A stretch of 64,000 nucleotides of DNA, taken from positions 227,643,501-227,707,500 of the forward strand of contig NC_134137.1 in the NCBI RefSeq assembly GCF_033958435.1, read 5' to 3'. Position 1 is the stretch's first letter. Each line of letters starts with the position of its first letter. This document shows, in pieces, positions 22,361-32,532 of this stretch. Below the pieces are notes generated by a model, which worked only from the letters and a program-made list of their open reading frames with translations, did no database searches and had not been told where the DNA came from. Origin of the DNA: Carettochelys insculpta (taxonomy: Eukaryota > Chordata > Testudines > Carettochelyidae). The position numbers and the translations under genes are program-made.

Positions 22361-25261
22361 CTGCTGTAATGGCCCATGTGCCTCCCAGATCTCCATGTTT
22401 GTGACTTACCTGTGAGATTTTGTCATCTGCCCCCATTAAACCTAGTTTAAAGCTCTCCTCTTTAGGTTAGCCATTATGTATCCAAATAGACTCTTCCATT
22501 TCCTTGATAGGTGGACCACACCACTGCTTAACAGCCTTTCTTCTTGGAACAGCATTCCATGTCAAGGAAGCTGAAGCCCCACCCCCACCTGGCTTGTAGT
22601 CAGGCATTCATCTCCTGGATGCATCTGTCTCTGCCTGAGCCTCTCCCTTTAGAAGGAAGACCCCACCTACATTTCTGACTCCTTTACCCTTATAGTGACT
22701 TCTGATGTGCTCAGGTTTTGATCTTGCCACCTTATGTTGATGTAATTTTGCTGTGTAGACATGGTCTGAGTAATTTCAAGGGATTTAGGTTCTCTGTCTC
22801 TTAGGCACTTTTGAAGATTTTACCTCATGATGGAACCTTGAAGCATTTCACTGTTCACCTTTTGCTGACCATTTAGTCATATCCTTTGTTTTCTGTCTCT
22901 TTTGATGCACCTTTGTACCTTTTGATGCATGATATTTCTTTGCGTCTCACCACATGACTACTTCAGTTAAGTTTCTGTGGTAGCCTCTTAGGAGGGACCT
23001 TGTAAAAGACCTTTGAAAATCTAAATACATTCTCCACTACTTCTGCTCTATCCATTACTTTATTGACATGTTCAAAGACACAATTTGCTTAATCAGAGGT
23101 CCTACTCATTAGACTGTTCTTTAAAATGTTCTATTTTATTGTCATTTCAACCAATTTGCCACTTACAGATGTAAGGTTTATTAATTTTTAAATTTTCAAA
23201 CCAGTCCTAGAGACTTTTTAAAAAAAGAGAAGTAACATTACCTGTCTTCAAAGTGATCTGGTTTAAACTATGAAATTGCCCAGGATTATGAGTATGCAAA
23301 GGTGATTTAAGGCCATCCTATTCCTGGCCCTGCAGGTCTACAAGTTCTACGCTGAACTTACTAGGATCTGTCTAAATGCAAAAAGAAAAAAAGAGTGCCT
23401 GAACTCGGTCTAGGCTGTGTTAAGCAGCAGTGAAGATATGGGAATTCTGTTTAACAATGTGAATTAAAGCCTATAGGCAGTGATGGGGTTGAATGTTTAC
23501 TGCTAATCAGAGTTAAAAAGAGAACTTCCAAGTCTTTACTAGTACTTGAAATCATTATTTAACCCAAATTTGCAGGGTTGACATACTCTTAAGAGGTGAA
23601 GCTGTGTTTTAAAGCTGCTTTAATTTGTGTGAATCTGAAAACACTTACACAGGTCAGCAGAGACGTGGGAAGTAGGAGTGTGGGGGGTGCTACAGCACCC
23701 CTAGGTTTTGGGTGTCCTGGCTGTGTGCTCCTGGTGCTCCCTGGGGGCTCTGATGCTGGCCCCAGGTCCTGCTTTGTTGCTGTCACCAAGGTCCTTCCCA
23801 GCCACTGAGTCTGCATGAGGAGTCCCAGCTGCTAGCCCCAGCTCTGAAGGTTGTGGATGCTAACTATCCCAGCACCATTGCAAGTCAGCTGTTGCAGAGG
23901 TGCCCAGAGGGGCCAATAGTTTAACCCCCTACATAAATGAACTCTTAAAGAAAAGTCTCATTAGGACTATTCCCTCAGGTAGCTAGGACTCAAACTGCAC
24001 TGGGCTTTAATGAACTGCATCTATTAAAAAGCAAGCTAGCTATATTCTCAGTGCCTAGCAGCCTAAGTGATATGGGCTGTAGTTTTCAAGTAGGTCTCCA
24101 GGTGAAACCTCATGCTCTGTCAGTCTGTCTGAGAGGCGAAAAAAGCATTGGTCGCTTAGTTGCCTGGATAAAAAAGAAACTGTTTCAATCTTTGCACCCA
24201 GAGTAAATGGGGCAGGGAAATCTCTTCTGGTCACCACACCCATGTGGGGTTCTGTGTATCTGAGCTAGTCTTTTCCTATCTTAACGCTTTGTCATACTCT
24301 TTTGTCTCACTTGCTTTGATTCTCTTCCAAAACCTTTGCCACTGATGTCCTATAGAAAGTGTGTCTTTCTAGTTTAAAATGCCTACAGTCATTGTGTTAA
24401 ATAAATGTTAATAATTTCAGGAAAGAAAAATATCATATGATTGATTACTATATATTGCTTAGAGGAGATTTTCATTTTTTATAGGAGGTAGAAGGCATTT
24501 GGTGTAAGTATCAGAAAACTTCCTTTGTGTTGGCTTGTACATAAATTAATGTAGAGTGAAATCTGCAGGGTTCAACATCTCAGATGGCCCCATTTTTTCT
24601 AACAGGTGAGCTAAGATAAGATGGATGGTTAGCAGTTATGTTGAAATAGGGGAGACATGGATTTATTTTTTTTGTGTAATCAGATGGGACATCAGGCTAG
24701 ACTTGTATATCCAAGTCATGCTTAGTAAGCTGATGTAATGTCACCCTAAGTGTGAAGCAATATAAGAGAAAATCAATTTAAACAGAAATAGCATTGCCTG
24801 TCAGTTATAGACAGGAAGTTCGGACTTTTGTGAAGTGGATTTTGGCTTCAGGGATTTGTAGACGTATTTGGTAGAAGCAGAAAATTTTGTTACTATTAAT
24901 CAATGCATAACATTAGAGAGAAAAGAGGAAAATAGAATTTTGGCCAAAGAAGCTTGATCTAAATTGATTTTTTTCCCCCTAAAGTTAGGGCTTATGTATT
25001 TTTTTTATATTTTTATATATAGTGGAGGGGCATATCCTTCTATTTTTACTACCTCTGTATCAAGGATTTACTGTATGATAGTCCCTTTTTAATATGGTTG
25101 CCAAACCTCCAGGATTATCTTGGAAACTCCAGAAATTAAAGATTAATCTTTAATTAAAGGCTATATCAGATGAAACCTCCGTGACTATGTCCTATGAAAA
25201 ATGGCAATCCTTCTTTTTTCCCGATTGTAGAAGTCAATTGTTATCCATGTTATTTTCCCAA
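22361..25261. other. No gene recognised
   Basis: Mostly AT-rich. A short end-like sequence (TGCTGTGTAGACATGG) lies at about 22750. A GC-rich patch at 23640-23930 contains GGGGGGTGCTACAGCACCCC, a small inverted repeat also seen in other form at 27305-27420. No host exon was recognised. Confidence 0.45.
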
Positions 25262-26153
25262 AAAGGTACATTTTCAGGTTTTTTTGGATCAGTTCTCCAA
25301 AGCGTGCAAGGACTTTGGGCTTACCATCAGCCTAAAGAAGACAAACATACTCAGTCAGGATGTTGCTGAATCCCCATCAATCAGCATTGACAACTATACG
25401 TTAGAGGTCGTCCACGAGTTCGTTTACCTCAGGTCCACCATCACTGACACCCTGTTGTTGGACACTGAGCTAAATAGGAGGATCGGAAAAGCGGCCACAA
25501 CTCTGTCCAGACTCAGCAAGAGAGTGTGGAATAACAACAAGCTGTACACTCACACCAAAATGCAAGTCTACAGAGCCTGCATCCTCAACACCCTCCTTTA
25601 TGGCAGCGAGACTTGGACCCTGTATGCCCGCCAGGAAAAGAGGCTAAACATCTTCCACTTGTGCTGCCTCAGGCGCATCCTTGGAATATCATGGAAGGAC
25701 AGAATGACCGACACCACCGTCCTCGAGCAAGCTGGAATCCCAACCATGCACACCCTCCTCAGGCAGCATTGGCTCCGCTGGCTTGGCCACATCCACAGGA
25801 TGAATGATGGAAGGATTCCAAAAGACATCCTGTATGGTGAGCTAGCCTCTGGCAAAAGACCTCCCGGATGCCCCCAGTTGCGCTACAAAGATGTCTGCAG
25901 GAGAGACCTCAGAGAGGTAAACATTGAGCTGGACAACAGGGAAGAACTAGCAGACGACCGCAGCAGATGGAGGCAGGGGTTACACAAGGGCCTTCAGAAG
26001 GGAGAGATGAGGATCAGACAGCTAGCAGAGGAGAAGCGATGGCACAGAAAGCACACTAAGGACTTGCCAGACACCCACCACATCTGCAAGAGATGCAGCA
26101 AAGACTGTCACTCTCGTGTGGGTCTTCATAGTCACAGTAGATGCTTTAAATGA
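25194..26153 (+). pseudogene. 5'-truncated non-LTR retrotransposon, RT C-terminal region with Cys/His finger
   Basis: A 319-codon open frame. Real element sequence probably begins near 25262 (QVFLDQFSKACKDFGLTISL), after the catalytic RT motifs, which are lost by 5' truncation. The protein then shows the C-terminal RT/thumb blocks: SIDNYTLEVVHEFVYL, RIGKAATTLSRLSKRVW, ILNTLLYGSETWTLYARQ, LRRILGISWKDRM and the GRIPKDILYGELASGKRPPG region. A basic, charged segment follows. The C-terminus has C298, C301, C305, H312, H314 and C317, a C2HC-like finger known at the end of this LINE type. It has no internal stop, unlike the other fragments in the window, so it is the youngest of them. The start codon at 25194 lies in flanking DNA and has no meaning for the element. 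Confidence 0.85.
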
Positions 26154-26222
26154 AGTCCTCAATAGAAATTATAAAGGGCGCGATCCATAGTCTATGCAGA
26201 CTGAAGGATGCCTACTACTACT
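26154..26222 (+). mobile_element. 3' UTR and TAC-repeat tail of the non-LTR element
   Basis: A short 3' UTR with GCAGACTGAAGGATGCC ends in a run of TAC units (about 26209-26222). The tail replaces a poly-A tail and marks the 3' end of the insertion. The antisense counterpart sits at 8788-8803. Confidence 0.75.
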
Positions 26223-28217
26223 ACATTTTCAAAGCCTCTCTCTGTTTCACCCTCTTCCTTTAGTATCTCTTAGCTGCTTTGGTGGTCCTTGGGCCTGAAC
26301 AGCTTTGTAACTAAAGACCAAATGCTGCCATGCATTGGCCGTTTTCGCACAGGGACTGTGGAAGTCCCCAGTTCTCATTTGCCATTTCCTTTCTGTTCTT
26401 CCACTATGGAGGATAGAGAGGACATGGGGGAACTTGATCCTACATTTTCTACCCACCACCAGGCTAGTCTTTGTGGAGGTGTGGTCTTTCTGCACTGATG
26501 CCATGACTACTATTGCTTTCCCTGTCCCTGTGAAGATTCAGACTAACACAACTACCTCTCTGAGATTGCATCTCCTATATAACCTGCTTCTAAACTCAGC
26601 ATTCTCAGACTTGTTCTTAGCGTGGACCTTTATCTTACACAGAGATTTTCATGGATACCTTTCTTAGTTGCAATTCCATGAGAAATGTCCCGTGTCATAC
26701 TGTCATTCAGGGCCATGAAGTTTTGCACCTCTTGAAGCTCTGTCAAACAGTACTGCAGCTCATCTGAGGAATGAGAGGTTGAGCTAAGGTATGAGAGAGC
26801 AGCTATTTTTCACCTGCCATTCAGCCTTGTGGCTGCCCAGAACTGTTGAAGCTTGCTGGGTCCCCAGACGGAGCAGCAGGAATTAGGAGATTGCCTGTGC
26901 ATTAGAACCCCAAGATGAAGTTTCAGGCTTTCCAAATGACTTCCAGCAACTGCAGCTGGCTCCCCACAGCCCATGGCTTCAGGGACCCCAGAACTGACCC
27001 AACCCCAGCACCTTCATATTACACACTTCCCATACAACCCAAAAGACCCACACGCTTCCATTGTCACAAATTTCATCATTTTTCTGTCTCCAGTTTCAGC
27101 TCCCCAGCAGCCCCTGCTAGCTAGCAACTATCCACCTCATGTCTACACCATCATGGACCTGCTGCTTTCTTCTGCACCCTCTCACCCTGCTAACCAATGC
27201 TAGCTGCCCCTCAGACATCTACCTCCTGTGATCTCTTATGTATCCAGCACACACTTGTACTTTCCAGCCACAGTTGCCAAATTTTGTGCAATTCTTTGCG
27301 CTCCCCTGGTAACCATAGGTGCTGGAACTAGAGGCTTGGGAGATGCTGCAGCACCTCCTGTCTTGAGGTTTCCATAATTTACAGGGTTTCCAGTTTGGCT
27401 CAACAGCTCTCAGCACCCCCACTACAAAAAACGTTCCAGCTCCCCTTCTAGTAACTGCTTGTAGTGATGTGTCTTGACCATGAAGTTTAGGTTTATGATA
27501 ATATACCCATTATTTAATTTGTATAAATGTCACATACCAGTTGCTCAGAACTGGTAGTCATGAATCACATAAGCGACTGCCCTTCCCATTTGCAAGAAAG
27601 TAATATCCTCCTGATAATTGTAACAATGACTTATGTAAAAAGTTACCTTAAGAAAATATTTACTGTATTAATGTTTTAATACAATGCGTTAAGTAAAAGG
27701 AGTCAGGAATATATGAGCAGCCAGTTCCCTGAAATCAGTTTCAAAACCACTGCACTAAAGCATGTTTCATTTCTCTATTCTTTAAATAATGTGTAAATCT
27801 CAGTATGTGTGATATCAAATAATTGGTTATTGCATTCAGTTTGTGTTATACAGCAGATCATAAGTGTTTCAGATTCTTTGAGGAATTAGTGCCGCTTCTG
27901 GTCTAAAAATACGAATTTGGTATGTGCACTGATCTTCGTAATGTGTTTTCTACATTTTAGAGTGGACAAACAGTCGTTTTGAAAATACAAAATACTTCAG
28001 TGTGTTCCAATTGCATGCATAATATGCGGAATCAGTTCTAATCCACTTCCATGAAAAAATAACAAATGACTTTGACTGCTCTATTTTTAGTCTGAAAATC
28101 TGCTGACATGTAATTAATCATAAAAAGTAATCTGTACATGAGTTAAACTGATTAGCTGCTAGCTACATAGCTTACACAAAGGCTCATATTTACATAGTGA
28201 CGCTACCAATGTGTGTG
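26223..28217. other. No gene; scattered small repeat pieces
   Basis: At 26537-26570, CAGACTAACACAACTACCTC is the reverse complement of the PLE-associated end found at 49173. At 27305-27455, AGGTGCTGGAACTAG and, further on, AACGTTCCAGCTCCCC form weak inverted ends of a short repeat. The rest is non-coding. Confidence 0.4.
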
Positions 28218-28320
28218 ATTTGTTGTCTCCGTCTCTTTCATCAACAGACGTTGGTCCAGTAAAAGACATTGCCTCATCCATCTTGTCTCTGCAGTTTGCT
28301 TAGTAAAAGATCAAATAACT
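28218..28320. repeat. Possible PLE 3'-end fragment
   Basis: ACGTTGGTCCAGTAAAAGAC followed by CATCTTGTCTCTGCAG resembles a 3'-end sequence that often follows PLE-related repeats in turtles. Assigned by recollection only. Confidence 0.3.
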
Positions 28321-28360
28321 ATTTACATAAAGAAAATTTTGAAAAACCTAGTTGATTAGA

Positions 28361-28378
28361 GAGAGAGAGAGAGAGAGG
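28361..28378. repeat. (GA)n microsatellite
   Basis: Short uninterrupted run of GA units. Confidence 0.85.
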
Positions 28379-28904
28379 AAGGCAGGCACCTTTGTGTGTT
28401 TTAAAGCTTGCTTAAAGATGCTATCATGACATAACTCATAACTCACGTGCTTGCCTCCACAGCAGGGGACAAGCTGTTTGGGCTTTGTGGATAGTCTAAG
28501 GTAGTGGTGGCTAGTGCCAGAACGCCATTCTCTGCTAATGGGTAGTTGTGAACTACCAATTGTTATTATTTGAGCTCCCAGAATTATCCTGTTCTTATTT
28601 GGCTGCCTTCAAAAGAGTTCCTGGTAGAAGCTGTGTACCAAACTCTTTGGGTTCTGGTCTGGATCTCTCTATGTCTCCCTGTAGCCTTTAATTCATGCTT
28701 AGTTTCAGCCCTTGTTCCCAATTCTGTTATTTTTCAGACCCTGCCCTATTCTTTGCTCCCTTCCTGTGTCTCCCCTCTTAATTTGCTTCTCTAGCTCCTC
28801 TTCTCTGCCCAACATCCCTCTTCCATCTCTGCCTGTTTCTTTTCACTGAGATAAAGTGGATAACATTATATCTGTTGTTGAACTAACTTCTGTTCATGAA
28901 TATT

Positions 28905-29425
28905 AACAGAGAGATTGCTGTGTTAATCTGTACTCCAACAAAACAAAACAAAAGCAGAACTGTAGCACTTTAAAGACTAACAAAGTTCCTCATTCAGTCT
29001 GTCCAATGTACATAGTGGCACGGCATTGTTGGCACACAATGGCATATATAATGTTGCTCAAAGTGCACAAGAATGTGCCTTTGAACTTGTAACTAACATG
29101 GTTAGGTGCAGTGATGGTATCCCCAGAATAAATATATGGATAAAGTTGGCAGCGGGGTTTGTTGCAAGGAAAAATTCCAGGATTAGTATTACTGTGGTGT
29201 AACCTGTGATAGCTAGTGAGAATCTTTCTTAGGTTAGGAGGTTGTCTGTAGGAGAGGCCAGACCTGTCACCTTGGGTCTTCTGGAGTGTAGCATTATGAT
29301 CCTAGAATATGTTGTAGGTTTTTAATGATGCATTGCAGGGGTTTGAGTTGGGGGCTTTAGGTGCTGACAAGTGGTGGTCTGTTATTGATCTTCTGGGGAC
29401 TATCTTGAAGTAGCTGCTTTCTGGG
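28905..29425 (-). pseudogene. Penelope-like element, C-terminal GIY-YIG endonuclease region
   Basis: On the minus strand, frames encode SYRQPPNLRKILTSYH (about 29250-29210), then NPGIFPCNKPRCQLYPYIYS (about 29185-29125) and FKGTFLCTLSNIIYAIVCQQ followed by MYIGQT (about 29075-29000). The IIYAI...YIGQT spacing is the GIY-YIG motif. The upstream Cys-containing linker (FPC...C...C) is also typical of PLEs, which use this nuclease to open the target site. Frames shift at least twice. The 3' end continues to 28905 with a sequence shared by the PLE end repeats at 42129 and 49173. Confidence 0.8.
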
Positions 29426-29479
29426 TATTTGTCTGGCCCTGTCGATCTGTTTTTTTTTTTTTAAACTTCTCCCAGTGGG

Positions 29480-29748
29480 TAATTAAGTTTTGTAAATGCT
29501 TGGGAGAGCTCTTGAAGTTTTCAGTCTCATTCTTTATTCTCACCCACAATTATTTCCAATTTGGGGAGAATTTATACCTCTGGATTAGCGGCACTGCTAT
29601 GGGCACTTGCATGGCCCCACAGTTTGCTAACATTTTTATGGCCAACCTAGAACAATGGTTCCCTGTCTCTCGTCCTGTTACCCCTCCTTTACTTATGCGA
29701 CATCAATGACATCTTTATCATTTGGACCCATGGTAGAGAGACTCTGGG
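29480..29748 (+). pseudogene. Penelope-like element, reverse transcriptase fragment
   Basis: The plus-strand frame reads ISGTAMGTCMAPQFANIFMA. The GTAMGT-x-MAP-x-AN block is diagnostic for PLE reverse transcriptase. One frame later, DINDIFIIWTHGRETL stands where PLEs have the catalytic YIDDIF...WTHG; the first Asp of the pair is Asn here, so it is inactive. The fragment points away from the GIY-YIG piece on the other strand, although in an intact PLE the RT lies upstream of it on the same strand. It ends abruptly at the MITE at 29748. Confidence 0.8.
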
Positions 29749-30010
29749 GGCTTGTCTACACTACTTCCTTACTTAGAAGGGAGGATGGTAAGTAGGGTGT
29801 CAGAAGATTATTAATGAAGTGCTGCACTGCATATGAAGCACTCCATTAAGCTAATTCTCCCCTGTGGCAACTTCAAGGTGTTAAACTTTAAAGTGCCAGC
29901 TCGTGTGTAGCCACAGCTAACCTGCCAGTACTTCACAGCGCCTGGGCAACTTTAAAGTCCCTTTACTCCTCAAAATTTAACATTTTGTTGGTACAGCTAA
30001 ACCCTGAAAC
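29748..30010. mobile_element. MITE fragment, same family as 50899-51286
   Basis: It begins GGGCTTGTCTACACTAC and shares, in order, GGTAAGTAGGGTGTC, TTAATGAAGTGCTGCAC, TTAAGCTAATTCTCCCCTG, GTGTTAAACTTTAAAGTGCC and AACTTTAAAGTCCCTTTACT with the full copy at 50899. Only the left arm and centre are present, so it is truncated on the right. Confidence 0.7.
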
Positions 30011-32058
30011 AAAGGATAAGGTTTTGACTTGACAACCATGTGCAGCAAACTTTTTGTTTGCAGCAAATTGGAAGAGACAGCTATCTACGCACGTTATCCA
30101 TAGTAATTCTTTTAGGAAAGTCTGAACGTATGTAGTTGTATTTGTTTTGTAACTGACATATTTGAAATCTGTGCATTTCTTAAGGTTTGTGGTCTGCAGT
30201 TAAAATTAATAATTTGCGAGTTAGGCTTTAACTTCTTTGTTAAATTCACTTATCTGAAGATGAAGAAAATTTAAAGAGCCACAGAGTAGCTTTAAATTGT
30301 GACCTGCATTGTGACAGTCTCCAACCAGATGTTCTAGAGGGAGATAACTGTGCCACTTCTCAGAGGGCACAGTAAAAATCTCTGAATCATTTGAGTAGCC
30401 TCTTTAAAATCCTCCTCTAGAGATGTGCTCATGGTGCATGTTGGACTGGTGGGACTATTTAGTAGCTGTACTGTTGGAGTGCTCTCATGCCCCAACCTCT
30501 CCACTTGTGGGTTTGAACATTCAGATGGCAGTACTATAAAAGGGGGGCATGGCACACTGACTGCCTTAGTTCCTTCAGAGTAGCAGATGGTCTCACATTC
30601 TCACTGGGTCAGTGATCATTCTTGTGCTGCCATCTTACTGCATTTAGATGTTAGGGCGGTTTTTTTTTCTTATTTGTTTCATTGCTGTATCTTGAACTTC
30701 AAAGCTGATGGAGATTAAAGTGGTTATAAATTGTATTTACAGTTATTTGCATTTAAGATTCCTAGTAGAGTCGTGTAAAGAAGCCTTATTTTTCGCATTT
30801 ATATTAGTGAAGTGTCTAAAGGCAACAATTGTGTTGAGTTCCATTGTGCTATGTTACCATACGGATATCTTTTGGGCAGGGACTGTCATTTATTATACTT
30901 TTCAGTCTAACAGACAAACTATAACAGGTGTATGAAACAAACAGGCAGCGAGGGTGGGAGTGGGGGACACAGTAACAAATGTAATAGGACATTTCAAAAA
31001 ATAGTTTGGGAGGAGTATTTAACTAATTTTGGTTTTACTCACATGTCTGTTCTCCACAAAAGGCTGGGAAATCCAGTAAGTTCACATGCTTTCAGAATCT
31101 TTTCCTGGCCTGAGACTGGCAGTTGTTTTGACACAGTATTTCCACATTTAAAATTTAACTTTGCCAAATTTTCTCTCTTGTGTTAGGATAGGATCTGTAG
31201 AGTGAATATCAGTTTCAGGATAGTTTTTGCTGTTGTCTTCACAAGAACTGTCCTTGCCTCAATTATCTGTTTAGTTTCAAATCCACCATTAGCTATGACT
31301 GGTTTGATTTTCCCATTGGGGATTGTTAAATAGATGGTTAAATACAAACATTTAAAAAATCTTTCCCATTGCAAAGTAAATCACAGTAAGAGACAGTTTC
31401 TGTACTTGCTTTGGTAATGACATTTCGCAACTCTGAAAATATACAAGCTTCAAAAATTATAAGATAATTTGTATTCCATAGCTTTCTTTAATTTTATGCT
31501 TGCATCAAATGTGCTACTTCAGCATTTTCTGAAGAATTACACTGGATGTTTCTGAGTGACCCAAATGAGCATGCATTTTGCAAGCCACGATGAGAGAGTG
31601 TTTAACTGTCTCATCATTCCTGAGTTACTTCCTAGCAGGTTCACATAAGAACAACATGGTATGTGCATGAAAAGTTCTTTGCGTCTGTCATTACATGGAC
31701 AGTGATCGTAAAAAGCAGAGAAAAGGCCTTGGAAACTAAGCCGGGTAGTTGTTTGCTCTTTATTATTGACAGTATGTTGGCTGCTTTGTGAAAGTCAAAG
31801 ATGCAAAGTGCTCTTTATTTTGAAAAATCACAACTAGTGGCTGAGACAAATGCTTTCAAGACTTTCACTTGTGTGACATTCAAGTATTCAAACGATTTTC
31901 TGCTTACAAATATATTGCTTGCTCTATGATTCTAATTTGCTAGTTTTGTCTGATCATACTTTGTTAATAACCAGTAGCTTCTCAGAACAGTCATGAGTGG
32001 TGTGACACTTTATTTGCTTCTCCATTTTTTTCTTCTTCATCTTTCTCATAAGCAGGGC
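30011..32058. other. No gene recognised
   Basis: AT-rich non-coding DNA that precedes DIRS copy 1. Open frames are short and carry no motif. Confidence 0.5.
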
Positions 32059-32232
32059 TTCTTCTTTGAGTGGTCCCTGTGGGTGCTCCACAGTAGGTGT
32101 CGGGCTCGCCCCGGCACCGCAGCTCGGAAAATCTTCAGCAGTCTCCGTCGGGTCGCGCATGCGCCGATGCGCGTTGGCTCTTCGCGCGCTTACGGTCACG
32201 TGCGCGATCCGGTCCCCGCCAGTTCCTTCTCA
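32059..32232. repeat. DIRS copy 1, left inverted terminal repeat
   Basis: It begins CTTCTTCTTTGAGTGG and ends near GTCCCCGCCAGTTCC. Its reverse complement is found, with about one change in ten, at 37957-38120. The inner half is CpG-rich (GTCGGGTCGCGCATGCGCC) and probably holds the promoter, as in other DIRS elements; no TATA box is obvious. Confidence 0.9.
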
Positions 32233-32532
32233 ACCGCCAACGGCTGCAGACGGAATCCTCTCCAGCTCCAACGCCCAAGACAGATAAATCCTTATTTTTT
32301 CTAGTGTTAATAGTTTTAACAGTTATAGTTAGCAGTTCTATAGTTATTATAGTTAGTCTCTCTGTTAAAGTTGTTTAAAACCTAAAGACTATCTTAGAAC
32401 ATCAGTGGCCGCCTCTGGGCGGGCCCGCCGCGTTTGTTGTCAGCCTTCAAAGGCCAATGGTTGTTTAACATCAACTAATAGACTGTTAAGTGTGCTATTA
32501 GCACATAAAGGACTCAGAGTCAAGTTTTAACA
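32233..32532. promoter_or_regulatory. DIRS copy 1 leader between ITR and gag
   Basis: A 300-bp untranslated leader. At 32306-32365 it holds imperfect repeats of TAGTTATAGTTAG-like units, then a GC-rich piece (GGGCGGGCCCGCCGCG) near 32415-32432, then AT-rich DNA up to the ATG. A function in packaging or translation is possible but not shown by sequence. Confidence 0.5.
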
